Below, in pieces: positions 27,022 to 37,713 of a stretch of 64,000 nt of DNA; the stretch's first letter is position 1; the number at the start of each line of letters is the position of its first letter. The DNA comes from Candidatus Pantoea deserta (GTDB lineage Bacteria; Pseudomonadota; Gammaproteobacteria; Enterobacterales; Enterobacteriaceae). Location of the stretch: NCBI RefSeq assembly GCF_003813865.1, contig NZ_RMVG01000007.1:157700-221699 (forward strand), read 5' to 3'. Under the pieces are notes generated by a model. The model searched no databases, had not been told where the DNA came from, and saw only the letters and a program-made list of their open reading frames with translations. Position numbers and translations under genes: made by a program.

Positions 27022-27930
27022 CTAAACAGTCCGGCTTGCCATTCGGCGACTGCGTATCGTCGCCACCACCGCATCAAAAATAAACACCGCCAGCGCCAGC
27101 CAGATAAAGGCAAAGGTCACCATTTTGTCAGGGGTGATGGTCTCGCCGTAAAACAGCACCGCCAGCAGGAACATCAGCGTCGGGCCGAGGTACTGGAAAA
27201 AGCCGACGGTGGAGAGGCGCAGCCGCGTGCAGGCCGCGGCAAACAGCATCAGCGGAATAGTGGTCACGATGCCCGCCGCCACCAGTTTGAGGTTGAGGCT
27301 CAGTGGGTTAGCGCTCAGATGACTGGTTGCCGAATCGGCGACGCCAAACAGATAGATCGCCGCCAGCGGAAACAGCCACAGGGTCTCAATCAACATGCCG
27401 CTCTGCGCATCGACCTGAATCTTCTTACGCATCAGCCCATAAAAGGCAAAGCTCAGCGCCAGCCCCAGCGCAATAACCGGAATGGACCCAAACTGCCACA
27501 GCTGCACCAGCACGCCAAGCGTCGCCAGCAGCACCGCCAGCCACTGTAGCCGTCGGAAGCGCTCGCGCAAAAACAGCATGCCAAACACGACGTTAATCAG
27601 CGGGTTAATAAAGTAACCGAGACTGGCTTCCAGCATATGCTGATTATTTACCGCCCAGATAAACAGCAGCCAGTTGCCGCCGATGGTGACAGCGGTAAGG
27701 GCCAGCAGCAGCACCTTTTTCGGCTGCGCCAGCACGCTGCGCACCTGTTTCCAGCTGCGGCTCAGGCTGATCAGCACCAGCATAAACAGCGCCGACCAGA
27801 TAACGCGGTGCGTCATGATCTCTGTTGGCGGAACGGTTTTAACCAGCTTGAAGTAGGCCGGGGCAATGCCCCAGATAAAGTAAGCGCCGAGCGCGAAGCC
27901 AATGCCCTGGCGAGTTTGTTGCGTGTCCAT
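27022..27930 (-). CDS. rarD: EamA-family permease RarD
   Basis: This 302-residue inner-membrane protein of the drug/metabolite transporter superfamily has ten hydrophobic helices in two EamA halves. It is very similar to E. coli RarD (QTRQGIGFALGAYFIWGIAPAYFKL-type start; FYGETITPDKMVTFAFIWLAL near the end). The substrate is unknown; the name comes from a chloramphenicol-sensitivity phenotype. The start MDTQQTRQG at 27930 was chosen over a frame 18 codons longer because it matches the family. Confidence 0.92.
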   Translation of the reverse strand: MDTQQTRQGIGFALGAYFIWGIAPAYFKLVKTVPPTEIMTHRVIWSALFMLVLISLSRSWKQVRSVLAQPKKVLLLALTAVTIGGNWLLFIWAVNNQHMLEASLGYFINPLINVVFGMLFLRERFRRLQWLAVLLATLGVLVQLWQFGSIPVIALGLALSFAFYGLMRKKIQVDAQSGMLIETLWLFPLAAIYLFGVADSATSHLSANPLSLNLKLVAAGIVTTIPLMLFAAACTRLRLSTVGFFQYLGPTLMFLLAVLFYGETITPDKMVTFAFIWLALAVFIFDAVVATIRSRRMASRTV

Positions 27931-27976
27931 ATAGAGAGCGTCCGGTAAAAAGGCGATTTTCGCACGTCGCTGACAA

Positions 27977-28447
27977 TTAACCAATCAAATAGGTCGCGGT
28001 CGCCGTAGCGATATAGTCGCCCTGCTGGTTATGCAGCTCCACGCGCGCCACCGCCACCTTATTCCCGGCGCGCAGTAAACTGCTGGTTGCGGTAAAACGT
28101 TCGCCGCGACCGGGGCGCAGGTAATCGACGCGCATATCAATAGTGCCCATGCGCGACAGACGCTGGCGCAGCTCCTCCTCGCTAATGCTTTCGGCGCGCG
28201 TCAGAGCATTACTGACGCAAACCATTCCGGCGGCGACGTCCAGCACCGAGGCGATAACGCCGCCATGCAGGATCTGCTGCGCCGCGTTGCCGACCAGCAT
28301 GGTTTTGTTGGCGAAGCTAATTTCGGCGTAGTCGCTCTCCAGCCGATCCAGCTCCAGACCGAGCGCCTGATTAAAAGGCATATGGTAAACAAAAATGTCG
28401 CCCACCATGCGGCGAGCTTCCTGCTGAGACAGCAGCACTGAAGACAT
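27977..28447 (-). CDS. yigI: Hotdog-fold acyl-CoA thioesterase YigI
   Basis: This 156-residue PaaI-like hotdog protein hydrolyses acyl-CoA in E. coli. The conserved [17 protein letters not shown] helix (about residues 59-76) and [21 protein letters not shown] segment (reads [12 protein letters not shown] here) are clear. It lies 46 nt upstream of rarD on the same strand and divergent from pldA. Confidence 0.93.
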   Translation of the reverse strand: MSSVLLSQQEARRMVGDIFVYHMPFNQALGLELDRLESDYAEISFANKTMLVGNAAQQILHGGVIASVLDVAAGMVCVSNALTRAESISEEELRQRLSRMGTIDMRVDYLRPGRGERFTATSSLLRAGNKVAVARVELHNQQGDYIATATATYLIG

Positions 28448-28633
28448 AGTGGCAATCCTGCATAAACGCCATTCAGGGCGTCAAATGTTAAAGAATTGTG
28501 TATTCTAAGCCGTGCGCGAGAGGCTTTCCAGTTTCGCAAATCATCGCTCATCTTCCCCGCCTTTTGCGTGTAGAATGGCCTCCTTTTTAAGACTCCCCTT
28601 ACAACCAACACGCAGCCTTCATCGGAGAAAGTT

Positions 28634-29506
28634 ATGCGCAAGTATCGCGCCTTGTTAGCAGCCGCATTGTTACTTCCTGCACTGGCGCAGGCAGAGGAAG
28701 CCACTGTTAAAGATGTTCACGATACGCCTCAGGTGCGCGGCAGCATTATCGCCAACCTGCTGGAGAAGCACGACAACCCGTTCGTACTCTATCCGTATGA
28801 AAGTAACTATCTGCTCTATACCTATACCAGCGATATTAATAAAGAGGCGATCGCGTCCTATAACTGGGCAGATAACGCACGCAAAGATGAAGTGAAATTT
28901 CAGCTCAGTCTGGCATTTCCGCTGTGGCGCGGTATTCTGGGGGATAACTCGGTGCTGGCAGCCTCCTATACCCAGCGTTCATGGTGGCAGCTGTCGAACC
29001 GCGGCGAGTCTTCACCTTTCCGTGAGACCAACTATGAGCCGCAGATTTTCCTCGGCTGGGCCACGGATTATGACTTTGCGGGCTGGACGCTGCGCGATGT
29101 GGAGGTCGGCTTTAACCACGATTCCAACGGCCGCAGCGATCCGACCTCGCGCAGCTGGAACCGCGTCTATGCGCGGCTGATGGCGCAAAACGGCAACTTC
29201 CTCGCTGAAGTCAAACCCTGGTACCGCATTCCGGATAGTGAAGACGATAACCCGGACATCACCAAATATATGGGCTACTACCGCCTGAAGCTGGGCTATG
29301 TGGCGGGCGACAATATTTTCAGCGTGGAAGGCAACTACAACTGGAACACCGGCTTCGGCGGCGCGACGCTGGGCTGGAGCTATCCCATCAGCGAACACGT
29401 TCGCTTCTATACCCAGGTGTTTAGCGGTTATGGCGAGTCGCTTATCGACTATAACCACCGTCAGACGCGTGTCGGCGTCGGCGTCATGCTAAACGATCTG
29501 TTCTGA
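28634..29506 (+). CDS. pldA: Outer-membrane phospholipase A PldA
   Basis: This 12-stranded outer-membrane beta-barrel hydrolyses mislocalised phospholipids in the outer leaflet as a calcium-dependent dimer. The 290-residue precursor has a signal peptide ([20 protein letters not shown], cleavage after residue 20). The catalytic His-x-Ser lies in [12 protein letters not shown] (about residues 160-171) with the conserved Asn nearby (SWNRVYARL). It ends in a C-terminal aromatic beta-signal strand ([11 protein letters not shown]). Confidence 0.96.
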   Translation: MRKYRALLAAALLLPALAQAEEATVKDVHDTPQVRGSIIANLLEKHDNPFVLYPYESNYLLYTYTSDINKEAIASYNWADNARKDEVKFQLSLAFPLWRGILGDNSVLAASYTQRSWWQLSNRGESSPFRETNYEPQIFLGWATDYDFAGWTLRDVEVGFNHDSNGRSDPTSRSWNRVYARLMAQNGNFLAEVKPWYRIPDSEDDNPDITKYMGYYRLKLGYVAGDNIFSVEGNYNWNTGFGGATLGWSYPISEHVRFYTQVFSGYGESLIDYNHRQTRVGVGVMLNDLF

Positions 29507-29531
29507 CTCTCCAGAAAACAACAGGAATACA

Positions 29532-31361
29532 GTGGCAATCTCGGCAGTACATAATCAGGAATCGCTGGCGCAGCAGGTATTGCAGGATACCTTTGGCTAT
29601 CAGCATTTTCGTCCCGGCCAGCAAACCATTATTGATGCGGCGCTGAGCGGACGGGATTGTCTGGTGGTGATGCCCACCGGCGGCGGCAAATCGCTCTGCT
29701 ATCAGATCCCGGCGCTGGTGCAAGAGGGACTGACGCTGGTGGTCTCGCCGCTGATTTCCCTGATGAAAGATCAGGTCGATCAGCTGCTGGCCAACGGCGT
29801 GGCGGCGGCGTGCCTCAACTCCACGATGACGCGTGAGCAGCAGCAGCAGGTGATGGCGGACTGCCGAACCGGGCGGGTGAAGCTGCTCTACATCGCGCCT
29901 GAGCGTCTGATGATGGATAACTTCCTCGAGAGCCTGGCGCACTGGCAGCCGGCAATGCTGGCGGTTGACGAGGCGCACTGTATTTCGCAGTGGGGACACG
30001 ACTTCCGTCCTGAATATGGCGCGCTGGGCCAGCTGCGTCAGCGTTTCCCGCAGCTGCCGGTGATGGCGTTGACTGCGACCGCCGATGAAACCACGCGCAA
30101 CGACATTGTCCACCTGCTGCATATGCAGGACCCGCTGATCCAGATCAGCAGCTTCGATCGCCCCAATATTCGCTACACGCTGGTAGAAAAATTTAAGCCG
30201 ACCGATCAGCTGCTGCGCTATGTTCAGGATCAGCGTGGCAAAAGCGGCATCATTTACTGCAACAGCCGCGCTAAAGTCGAAGACACCGCCGCGCGCCTGC
30301 AAAGCCGCGGGCTAAGCGTGGGCGCCTATCACGCCGGTATCGACAGCGCGCAGCGCGCCCGCGTGCAGGAAGCCTTCCAGCGCGACGATTTGCAAATCGT
30401 GGTGGCGACGGTGGCGTTTGGCATGGGAATTAACAAGCCCAACGTACGCTTCGTGGTGCACTTCGATATTCCGCGCAATATCGAATCCTACTATCAGGAA
30501 ACCGGTCGCGCCGGACGCGACGGGCTGCCAGCCGAAGCCATGATGCTTTACGATCCGGCGGATATGGCGTGGCTGCGCAAATGCCTGGAAGAGAAGGCGC
30601 CAGGCCCGTTACAGGACATTGAGCGACATAAACTCAACGCCATGGGCGCGTTTGCCGAAGCGCAAACCTGCCGTCGTCTGGTGCTGCTTAACTATTTTGG
30701 CGAAGGTCGCCAGCAGCCGTGCGACAACTGCGATATCTGTCTGGACCCGCCAAAGCGCTACGACGGTCTGGTCGAGGCGCAAAAGGCGCTTTCCTGCATC
30801 TATCGCGTTGGACAGCGTTTCGGCATGGGCTATGTGGTTGAAGTGCTGCGCGGGGCCAATAATCAGCGCATCCGCGATCAGGGTCATGACAAGCTGCCGG
30901 TTTACGGCATTGGCCGCGATCAGAGCCATGAACACTGGGTCAGCGTGCTGCGCCAGCTAATCCACCTGGGGCTGGTGACGCAAAACATCGCCATGCACTC
31001 CGCATTGCAGCTGACGGAAGCGGCGCGCCCGGTACTGCGCGGCGAATTGCCGCTGATGCTGGCGGTGCCGCGCCTGAACGCGGCGAAGCCCAAAAGCAGC
31101 GGCTCGCCGAAAATTTACGGCGGCAACTACGATCGCAAGCTGTTCGCCAAACTGCGCAAGCTGCGTAAAGCCATTGCTGATGAAGAGAATATTCCGCCCT
31201 ATGTGGTGTTTAACGACGCCACGCTGATTGAGATGGCGGAGCAGATGCCGATGACGGCGTCGGAGATGCTGAGCGTCAACGGCGTGGGTCACCGCAAACT
31301 AGAGCGCTTTGGCAAACCCTTCCTGGTGATGATCAAAGAGCATCTTGATGATGAAGAGTAA
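29532..31361 (+). CDS. recQ: ATP-dependent DNA helicase RecQ
   Basis: This SF2 3'-5' helicase acts in RecF-pathway recombination. The 609 residues match E. coli RecQ. It has the [10 protein letters not shown] motif 0, Walker A MPTGGGKS (47-54), the DEAH box in [15 protein letters not shown], motif [17 protein letters not shown], motif [12 protein letters not shown], zinc-binding cysteines (TCRR... CDNCDIC), winged helix and a C-terminal HRDC domain. The start is GTG at 29532, 25 nt after pldA. Confidence 0.97.
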   Translation: MAISAVHNQESLAQQVLQDTFGYQHFRPGQQTIIDAALSGRDCLVVMPTGGGKSLCYQIPALVQEGLTLVVSPLISLMKDQVDQLLANGVAAACLNSTMTREQQQQVMADCRTGRVKLLYIAPERLMMDNFLESLAHWQPAMLAVDEAHCISQWGHDFRPEYGALGQLRQRFPQLPVMALTATADETTRNDIVHLLHMQDPLIQISSFDRPNIRYTLVEKFKPTDQLLRYVQDQRGKSGIIYCNSRAKVEDTAARLQSRGLSVGAYHAGIDSAQRARVQEAFQRDDLQIVVATVAFGMGINKPNVRFVVHFDIPRNIESYYQETGRAGRDGLPAEAMMLYDPADMAWLRKCLEEKAPGPLQDIERHKLNAMGAFAEAQTCRRLVLLNYFGEGRQQPCDNCDICLDPPKRYDGLVEAQKALSCIYRVGQRFGMGYVVEVLRGANNQRIRDQGHDKLPVYGIGRDQSHEHWVSVLRQLIHLGLVTQNIAMHSALQLTEAARPVLRGELPLMLAVPRLNAAKPKSSGSPKIYGGNYDRKLFAKLRKLRKAIADEENIPPYVVFNDATLIEMAEQMPMTASEMLSVNGVGHRKLERFGKPFLVMIKEHLDDEE

Positions 31362-31373
31362 AGGATACTACCC

Positions 31374-31997
31374 ATGCTGATGTTATTCGCTACGGTCGCG
31401 CTGGTGCATCTGGTCGCGCTGATGAGTCCCGGACCGGACTTCTTTTTTGTTTCGCAAACGGCCGCCAGCCGCTCGCGCAAAGAGGCGATGATGGGCGTGC
31501 TGGGCATTACGCTCGGCATTGTGATCTGGGCCGGCGTGGCGCTGATGGGGCTGCATCTGATTCTGGAGAAGATGGCCTGGCTGCATGAGATCATTATGGT
31601 TGGCGGCGGCGTCTATCTGTTGTGGATGGGCTGGCAGCTGCTCTGTTCCGCGCGTCAGCGTCATAAGCAGCCGATACAGGATGCGCCCGTCGTAGCGCTG
31701 CCGAAAAAAGGCATGAGCTTCCTGAAAGGCTTCCTCACTAATCTGTCCAATCCGAAAGCCATCATCTACTTCGGCAGCGTCTTTTCGCTGTTTGTCGGCA
31801 ACGATGTCGGCGCGCTGGCGCGCTGGGGTCTGTTCCTGCTAATTATTGGCGAAACCTTTGTGTGGTTTACGCTGGTGGCTGCGATTTTTGCCCTGCCATG
31901 GATGCGTGATAAGTATCAGCGCGCGGCCAAATGGGTGGATGGCGTGGCGGGGGTGTTGTTTGCCGGTTTCGGCATTCACCTGATCATTTCGCGCTAG
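31374..31997 (+). CDS. rhtC: Threonine efflux protein RhtC
   Basis: This 207-residue LysE/RhtB-family exporter has six hydrophobic helices. The family signature MSPGPDFFFV lies at about residues 17-26 and GFLTNLSNPKAIIYF near 120. It exports threonine in E. coli. An AAGGA ribosome site precedes the ATG, and it starts 12 nt after recQ, as in E. coli. Confidence 0.94.
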   Translation: MLMLFATVALVHLVALMSPGPDFFFVSQTAASRSRKEAMMGVLGITLGIVIWAGVALMGLHLILEKMAWLHEIIMVGGGVYLLWMGWQLLCSARQRHKQPIQDAPVVALPKKGMSFLKGFLTNLSNPKAIIYFGSVFSLFVGNDVGALARWGLFLLIIGETFVWFTLVAAIFALPWMRDKYQRAAKWVDGVAGVLFAGFGIHLIISR

Positions 31998-32000
31998 AGC

Positions 32001-32254
32001 CTGGCTTACTTGCCAGCTTGCGGTTGGGCAGTGCTCGTCGTCCTCACGTACGCTAAGTACGCTGCGGCGACTGCGCGCTGTCCGCCCGCTATCTGACTGC
32101 GCCGCCGACGGCTCTGACCCTTAGCGGCTGGCTTACTTGCCAGCTTGCGGTTGGGCAGTGCTCGTCGTCCTCACGTACGCTAAGTACGCTGCGGCGACTG
32201 CGCGCTGTCCGCCCGCCATCTGACTGCGCCGCCGACGGCGCTGTCCATTAGCGC
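32001..32254 (+). repeat. Tandem pair of a 127-bp palindromic intergenic repeat
   Basis: Copy 1 runs 32001-32127 and copy 2 32128 to about 32254; the first 110 or so bases differ at one position. Each copy has a CTGGC/GCCAG hairpin at its start and a larger imperfect palindrome centred on GTACGCTAAGTACGC, flanked by GCAGT and ACTGC arms. No coding frame is credible. It resembles REP/ERIC-type intergenic palindromes of enterics, but I cannot assign a named family. Confidence 0.85.
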
Positions 32255-32259
32255 TATCT

Positions 32260-32883
32260 TCAGGCAATCCTCCTGGCGCTTGCCAGCAGCGCGCCGACCG
32301 CCATAAACAACCCGCCAAAAATACGGTTCAGCAGTTTCATCTGCTTCGGTCCCTTAATCCACGCCGCGATACGCGTCGCTAATGTGGCGTAGCCAATCAT
32401 CACGATAATATCGACGACAATGGTGGTCGCGCCAAGCACCAGGTACTGAATGGCCTGCGGCTGATGCGGCAGGATAAACTGCGGAAACAGAGCGGCGAGA
32501 AATACAATGCTTTTGGGGTTGGTGAGGTTCACCAGCAGCGCGCGCTGAAACAGGCGACGACGCGGCATCGCTTTGGAAACCGCATTCAGATCGATCGCGC
32601 CCGCCGAGCGCCACTGCTGAATGCCGAGCCACACCAGATAGGCCGCGCCCGCCCACTTAAGGATCTCGAACGCCAGCAGCGACTGCGAAAACAGCGCGCC
32701 CAGTCCAATACCCACCAGCACGATATGGATGCCAAGACCCAGTTGTAACCCGCTAATTGACGCCGCCGCGCCGCGATAGCCGTGGCTGATGCCAGTACTC
32801 ATGGTATTGATAGCGCCGGAGCCAGGCGAAAGGCTAAGGATAGTGGTGGTAAGAAGGTAGGTCAGCCACCATTCAGTGGTCAT
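32260..32883 (-). CDS. rhtB: Homoserine/homoserine lactone efflux protein RhtB
   Basis: This 207-residue LysE-family exporter has six helices, [14 protein letters not shown] (about 14-27) and [18 protein letters not shown] (about 117-134). It exports homoserine and related compounds in E. coli. The start [10 protein letters not shown] at 32883 aligns with the family. It converges on rhtC, with the tandem repeat between them, and diverges from pldB. Confidence 0.94.
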   Translation of the reverse strand: MTTEWWLTYLLTTTILSLSPGSGAINTMSTGISHGYRGAAASISGLQLGLGIHIVLVGIGLGALFSQSLLAFEILKWAGAAYLVWLGIQQWRSAGAIDLNAVSKAMPRRRLFQRALLVNLTNPKSIVFLAALFPQFILPHQPQAIQYLVLGATTIVVDIIVMIGYATLATRIAAWIKGPKQMKLLNRIFGGLFMAVGALLASARRIA

Positions 32884-32987
32884 GGGTTGCGCTCCCTGTC
32901 TGGGCGGAAATATGACACAATACGCCAGAAACAAGCGCGACGCTACGGGCCAGACAGGCGGCCTGACACTCGTCTGTAGGAGGAAAG

Positions 32988-33971
32988 ATGGAACGACATA
33001 AAGCGAGCTGGCTTAATCGGGAAAAAGCGTTCGCTGCCTTCGCGCACGGCCCGCTGCTCGACTTCTGGCATAGCCGCGAAGAGCGGGAGTTTGTCGGCGT
33101 AGAAAACGTCACCCTGCGCTATGTGCGTTTCACCGCGCCGCAACATAAGCGCGTTATCCTTGTCGTACCGGGCCGCATTGAAAGCTACGTCAAATACCCT
33201 GAGCTGGCCTATGACCTGTTCCACTGCGGCTTTGACGTTGTCATCCTCGACCATCGCGGTCAGGGGCGTTCCGATCGCCTGTTGCAGGATTCGCATCGCG
33301 GGCATGTTGTGGAGTTCACTCACTATGTGGACGATCTGGAAACGCTCTATCTGAAAGAGATTGTCAGCGGCCATTATCAGCAGCGCTATGCGCTGGCGCA
33401 CTCTATGGGCGGCGCGATCCTGACGCTGTTTCTGGCGCGGCAGCCGCAGGCATTTCATGCCGTAACGCTGGTGGCCCCGATGTTTGGCATTGCGCTGCCG
33501 ATGCCTGGTTTTCTGGCGAACCGCATTCTTGACTGGGCGGAAAAGCGTCCGGCGATGCGCGAGGGCTATGCGCTGGGCACCGGACGCTGGCGAGCCAATC
33601 CGTTTGGTATTAATCGCCTGACGCACAGCACCGAGCGCTATCGCCGCAGCCTGCGTTTTTACGCTGACGATCCGGCGATCCGCGTCGGCGGCCCGACCTA
33701 TCACTGGGTGCGCGAAGGCATCCACGCCGGACGTAATATTTTGAGCCTGGCGAGCACCATCACCACGCCGATCCTGTTATTGCAGGCCGGCGACGATCGG
33801 GTGGTGGATAACCGCTCGCAGGATCTCTTTTGCACCATGATGACCGAGGCGGGGCATCCCTGCGAAGCGCAGGTCATTCAGGGCGCGCGCCACGAGATCC
33901 TGTTTGAAAAGGACGCCATGCGCGCTCAGGCGCTGAATGCGCTGATTACTTTTTTTGAGGCGCACCCTTAA
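32988..33971 (+). CDS. pldB: Lysophospholipase L2 PldB
   Basis: This alpha/beta hydrolase of 327 residues (slightly shorter than the about 340 of E. coli) acts on lysophospholipids at the inner membrane. The oxyanion region [20 protein letters not shown] is typical of monoacylglycerol-lipase-like enzymes. The nucleophile elbow is AHSMGG (serine near residue 142), the acid is in [11 protein letters not shown] and the histidine in [10 protein letters not shown] good AGGAGGA site precedes the ATG. Confidence 0.93.
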   Translation: MERHKASWLNREKAFAAFAHGPLLDFWHSREEREFVGVENVTLRYVRFTAPQHKRVILVVPGRIESYVKYPELAYDLFHCGFDVVILDHRGQGRSDRLLQDSHRGHVVEFTHYVDDLETLYLKEIVSGHYQQRYALAHSMGGAILTLFLARQPQAFHAVTLVAPMFGIALPMPGFLANRILDWAEKRPAMREGYALGTGRWRANPFGINRLTHSTERYRRSLRFYADDPAIRVGGPTYHWVREGIHAGRNILSLASTITTPILLLQAGDDRVVDNRSQDLFCTMMTEAGHPCEAQVIQGARHEILFEKDAMRAQALNALITFFEAHP

Positions 33972-34022
33972 TTCGACTTCTTACCTTACCGGCTACGGCC
34001 CAAAACACGACCTGAGGTTTTC

Positions 34023-34823
34023 ATGTTTCAAATCGTCGCATCCGACCTGGATGGCACGCTGCTCTCTCCCGACCATCGCCTGACGCCCTACGCGCACGAG
34101 GTACTGCAACAGCTGGTAGCGCGCGATATTCACTTTGTCTTCGCCACGGGTCGCCACTATATCGACGTAGGGCAGATGCGCGACAAGCTGGGTATTCCCG
34201 CCTATATGATCACGTCGAACGGCGCGCGTGTGCACAATGCCGAAGGGGAACTGGTATTCAGCCATAACCTTGATGAAGATATTGCGCTGGAGTTGTTCGG
34301 CCTGCACTACACCAGTCCCGACATTCTTACTCACGTTTATCGTGACGATGAGTGGTTTATAAGCCAGGCGCGGCCAGCCGAGCAGGACTACTTTCGCGAG
34401 TCAGTCTTTAACTATCAGGTTTATGAGCCTGGCCTGCTGCCCGGCGATAATATCAGTAAGGTCTTTTTCACCAGCGACGATCCCGAGGCGCTGATCCCGC
34501 TTGAGATGGCGTTGCAGGCGCGCTGGGGCGACCGCGTTAACGTCAGCTTCTCGCTGCCGACCTGTCTGGAGGTGATGGCGGGCGGCGTATCAAAAGGCCA
34601 TGCGCTGGAGGCGGTAGCAAAACAGCTTGGTCACTCGCTGAAAGCCTGTATCGCCTTTGGCGACGGCATGAATGATGTCGAGATGCTGAGCATGGCGGGC
34701 AAGGGCTGCATTATGCGCAACGCGCATCAGCGCCTCAAAGAGACGCTGCCGACGCTGGAAGTGATCGGCAGCAACGCGGACGACGCGGTGCCGCATACGC
34801 TGCGCACGCTGTTTCTGGCATAA
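34023..34823 (+). CDS. yigL: Cof-type HAD sugar/PLP phosphatase YigL
   Basis: This 266-residue HAD phosphatase with a C2 cap dephosphorylates hexose phosphates and pyridoxal phosphate in E. coli. Motif I is SDLDGTLLSPDH (about residues 7-18), motif II FATGRHY, and motifs III/IV are SKGHALEAVAKQLG and AFGDGMNDVEML. In E. coli the pldB-yigL transcript is stabilised by the sRNA SgrS; that could not be judged here. Confidence 0.95.
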   Translation: MFQIVASDLDGTLLSPDHRLTPYAHEVLQQLVARDIHFVFATGRHYIDVGQMRDKLGIPAYMITSNGARVHNAEGELVFSHNLDEDIALELFGLHYTSPDILTHVYRDDEWFISQARPAEQDYFRESVFNYQVYEPGLLPGDNISKVFFTSDDPEALIPLEMALQARWGDRVNVSFSLPTCLEVMAGGVSKGHALEAVAKQLGHSLKACIAFGDGMNDVEMLSMAGKGCIMRNAHQRLKETLPTLEVIGSNADDAVPHTLRTLFLA

Positions 34824-34828
34824 GATGA

Positions 34829-34851
34829 CAGGCCGGTGCGATACCGGCCTG
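34829..34851. terminator. Bidirectional stem-loop between yigL and glpT
   Basis: CAGGCCGGT / ACCGGCCTG, a perfect 9-bp stem with a GCGAT loop, lies in the 32-nt gap between convergent genes. There is no T run on either side. Confidence 0.6.
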
Positions 34852-34855
34852 ACTA

Positions 34856-36202
34856 TCACTGTGACGCGAGCTGCTGTTTATGCTTGCGTTCGTTGACCAT
34901 GGTGAGCAGCAGCAGGATCACGGCCAGCACGCAGCCTGCCACCATCACCAGAAAACCGCCGTCCCAGCCGAAGAAGTCTACGGTATAGCCCACTATCGCG
35001 CTGGCGGCGACCGAGCCGCCCAGATAACCGAACAGGCCGGTGAAGCCCGCCGCCGTACCCGCCGCTTTTTTCGGCGCCAGCTCCAGCGCATGCAGGCCAA
35101 TCAGCATCACCGGACCGTAAATCAAGAAGCCGATAACAATCATACAGAGCATATCGACGCCTGGATTACCCGGCGGGTTTAACCAGTAAACTACCGTGGC
35201 GATAGTCACCAGCGTCATAAAAAAGACGCCGGTTGCGCCGCGATTTCCCTTAAGTACTTTATCCGACATCCAGCCGCACAGCAGCGTGCCGGGAATGCCG
35301 GCGTATTCATAAAAGAAGTAAGCCCAGGATGACTTATCCAGCGTGAAGTGTTTTACCTCTTTCAGATAGGTTGGCGACCAGTCAAGAATGCCGTAGCGCA
35401 GCAGGTAGACAAAGACGTTTGCCAGCGCGATATACCACAGCAGCTTATTAGGCAGAACGTACTGAGTGAAAATTTGCCTGGCCGTCAGCTCCTCTTCGTG
35501 AGAGGCGTTGTAATCCGGCGGATAGTCGTTTCTCCAGGCTTCGATCGGCGGCAGCCCGCAGGATTGCGGCGTATCGCGCATTAACGCGAAGGCGATCAGC
35601 GCGACGGCGATAGCGGCGAAAGCAGGCATATAGAGCGCCGCTTTCCAGTCATTAAACCAGGCCATGCCGAGCAGAAACAGCAGGGGAGGAATACCGCCGC
35701 CCACATTGTGCGCGCAGTTCCACACCGAGACGATACCGCCACGCTCTTTTTGCGACCACCAGTGCACCATAGTGCGCCCGCACGGCGGCCAGCCCATCCC
35801 CTGAAACCAGCCGCAAATAAACAGCAGGGCAAACATGATCATAATGCTGGAGGTGGCCCAGGGAACAAAGCCCATAATCAACATTACCGCAGCTGCCAGA
35901 ATCAGTCCGGCCGGTAAAAATACGCGCGGATTGGAGCGGTCAGAGACTGAACCCATAATAAATTTAGAGAAGCCGTAGGCAATCGAGATACCTGAAAGCG
36001 CAAAGCCGAGATCGCCGCGCGAAAAGCCCTGTTCGACCAGATAGGGCATCGTCAGAGCGAAATTTTTACGCACCAGATAGTAGGCGGCATAACCAAAAAA
36101 GATACCCAGAAAGATCTGCCAGCGCAGACGACGATAGAGGGGATCGACGCGATCCTCAGAGACCTGCTGTCGATGCGGCGCAGGTTTAAAAATACTCAGC
36201 AT
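34856..36202 (-). CDS. glpT: Glycerol-3-phosphate/phosphate antiporter GlpT
   Basis: This 448-residue major facilitator of the OPA family imports sn-glycerol-3-phosphate in exchange for phosphate and also admits fosfomycin. It matches E. coli GlpT over the whole length ([50 protein letters not shown]) with twelve helices. The start MLSIFKPAP at 36202 is the family one; the frame stays open for 41 more codons. In E. coli glpT sits beside glpQ and glpABC, but here it stands alone between yigL and yigM. Confidence 0.97.
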   Translation of the reverse strand: MLSIFKPAPHRQQVSEDRVDPLYRRLRWQIFLGIFFGYAAYYLVRKNFALTMPYLVEQGFSRGDLGFALSGISIAYGFSKFIMGSVSDRSNPRVFLPAGLILAAAVMLIMGFVPWATSSIMIMFALLFICGWFQGMGWPPCGRTMVHWWSQKERGGIVSVWNCAHNVGGGIPPLLFLLGMAWFNDWKAALYMPAFAAIAVALIAFALMRDTPQSCGLPPIEAWRNDYPPDYNASHEEELTARQIFTQYVLPNKLLWYIALANVFVYLLRYGILDWSPTYLKEVKHFTLDKSSWAYFFYEYAGIPGTLLCGWMSDKVLKGNRGATGVFFMTLVTIATVVYWLNPPGNPGVDMLCMIVIGFLIYGPVMLIGLHALELAPKKAAGTAAGFTGLFGYLGGSVAASAIVGYTVDFFGWDGGFLVMVAGCVLAVILLLLTMVNERKHKQQLASQ

Positions 36203-36310
36203 AAAGGCCCTCCAGGGCGCGTTGTCGTAAGTGGAATTATCGGTTTCGCTCAGCAATGAAGCGCCGTGTTCCTTTCCGCGTCTATGTTGGCGATTTACGC
36301 GCATGCGGGC

Positions 36311-36326
36311 TGTGATAGTTGACACA
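36311..36326 (-). promoter_or_regulatory. CRP site upstream of glpT
   Basis: Read on the minus strand, TGTGT-CAACTA-TCACA matches TGTGA-N6-TCACA at 9 of 10 positions. It is centred about 116 bp upstream of the glpT start and about 190 bp upstream of the divergent yigM. No full GlpR operator was recognised. Confidence 0.7.
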
Positions 36327-36508
36327 TTTGTTACACTTTTATGACAATCACAGCAGAGAATTTTTCCGTGCAGGCATTACTGCTCAGAGACAATGACATC
36401 ACGCTGTACTGATGGGTCTTTTTTTGAACAGTCGTAAACCAGAAACCGCCGCGCAATAACCGCGCATTGATTACACTATCGCCCTCTCTTTTTTTCAGGA
36501 TCGAAGCT

Positions 36509-37363
36509 GTGCTGTTATTGATCGTAACGACCGTTCTCTGGGCTTTTTCTTTTAGCCTTATCGGAGAATATCTGGCGGGGCAGGTGGATACCTGGTTCTC
36601 GGTATTAATGCGGCTGGCGCTGGCCGCGCTGGTGTTTTTGCCTTTCTTGCGCTGGCGCGGTTATCGTCCCTCAACGCTGCTGCTTTACATGCTGGTAGGA
36701 ATGCTACAGCTCGGCATCATGTACTTGATTAGCTTCGAAGCCTATCTTTACCTGAGCGTCTCTGAGTTTCTGCTGTTTACCGTGATGACGCCGCTCTATG
36801 TCACGCTGATTTATGACCTGATAAGCAAGCGGCCGCTGCGTATCGGTTACGCCTTTAGCGCGCTGCTGGCGGTAGCGGGCGCAGCCATTATCCGCTATGA
36901 CCAGGTAAGCGACCACTTCTGGTTTGGCCTGCTGCTGGTGCAGCTGGCTAATATCTGCTTCGCCGTAGGCATGGTGGGCTATAAGCGTCTCCAGGAAACA
37001 AGGCCTATGCCGCAGCACACCGCGTTTTCGTGGTTTTACCTCGGTGCGGTATTAATTGCAGTTATTGCCTGGTGCCTGTGGGGCAATGCTGACAAATTGC
37101 CGACAACCTCATTGCAATGGGGAGTGCTGGTGTGGCTGGGGATTGCCGCGTCAGGGCTGGGGTATTTTATGTGGAACTATGGCGCGACGCAGGTGGACGC
37201 GGGCACGCTGGGCATTATGAATAATATGCACGTTCCGGCCGGGCTGCTGGTGAACCTGGCAATCTGGCAGCAGAAACCCCACTGGCCCAGCTTTATCATG
37301 GGCGCGTTGGTTATTTTCGCCTCGCTGTATGTGCATAAACGCTGGGTGGTGCGCCACAGCTGA
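36509..37363 (+). CDS. yigM: EamA-family transporter YigM (biotin transporter in E. coli)
   Basis: This ten-helix drug/metabolite-superfamily permease of 284 residues is close to E. coli YigM, which imports biotin. Conserved stretches are VLWAFSFSLIGEYLAG, SEFLLFTVMTPLYVTLIYD, IRYDQVSDHFW and GTLGIMNNMHVPAG. GTG at 36509 with AGGA 8 nt upstream gives the family start (MLLLIVTTVLWAF). A TTG at 36467 would add 14 residues but lacks a ribosome site. It lies near metR as in E. coli, but here yehS and a small peptide gene separate them. Confidence 0.92.
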   Translation: MLLLIVTTVLWAFSFSLIGEYLAGQVDTWFSVLMRLALAALVFLPFLRWRGYRPSTLLLYMLVGMLQLGIMYLISFEAYLYLSVSEFLLFTVMTPLYVTLIYDLISKRPLRIGYAFSALLAVAGAAIIRYDQVSDHFWFGLLLVQLANICFAVGMVGYKRLQETRPMPQHTAFSWFYLGAVLIAVIAWCLWGNADKLPTTSLQWGVLVWLGIAASGLGYFMWNYGATQVDAGTLGIMNNMHVPAGLLVNLAIWQQKPHWPSFIMGALVIFASLYVHKRWVVRHS

Positions 37364-37378
37364 GTTATGTCGATATAC

Positions 37379-37411
37379 TCCGTCAGGGCAGACTCTCTGA
37401 CGGATTTTTTT
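37379..37411 (+). terminator. yigM terminator
   Basis: TCCGTCAG (37379-37386) pairs with CTGACGGA (37397-37404) and is followed by seven T. It ends 48 nt after the yigM stop. Confidence 0.9.
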
Positions 37412-37713
37412 GCATAGCGATATTTGGTAAAGGCTCCAGCCCTGTTTCATTTGCTTACCGATAGCCGTGAATATTCAGAAAGCTTACTGGTTAATAAATT
37501 CGTTTTTAAAGTAGCGGCTGCTTTCAGTGTGTTTTTATGCAGGGATAAGTCACAGGAAATATTTTTTTCGGCGCGATAATATGACCGTATCTGTTATCTT
37601 TTTCTTATATAAGCCTCCGCGCTTTATTTTCAGCCATTCACAGAAGCAGCAGCATCTTATCAGTAGAATTTAGCGATATAGACGGCTGCTTCCGGTTACA
37701 CTGAATAACTGGC
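37412..37713. other. AT-rich non-coding stretch
   Basis: It has no credible gene. The longest new frame (30 codons from 37581, plus strand) lacks a ribosome site. Base composition is clearly more AT-rich than in flanking genes. It is continuous with the AT-rich peptide gene that follows. Confidence 0.6.

Noticed and set aside
32133..32318. A 61-codon minus-strand frame over the tandem repeat
   Set aside because: It is made of the palindromic repeat and the rhtB tail; there is no independent evidence for a gene.
37581..37673. A 30-codon frame considered as an immunity gene for the double-glycine peptide
   Set aside because: It has no ribosome site, is not clearly hydrophobic enough for a microcin immunity protein, and lies on the opposite strand.
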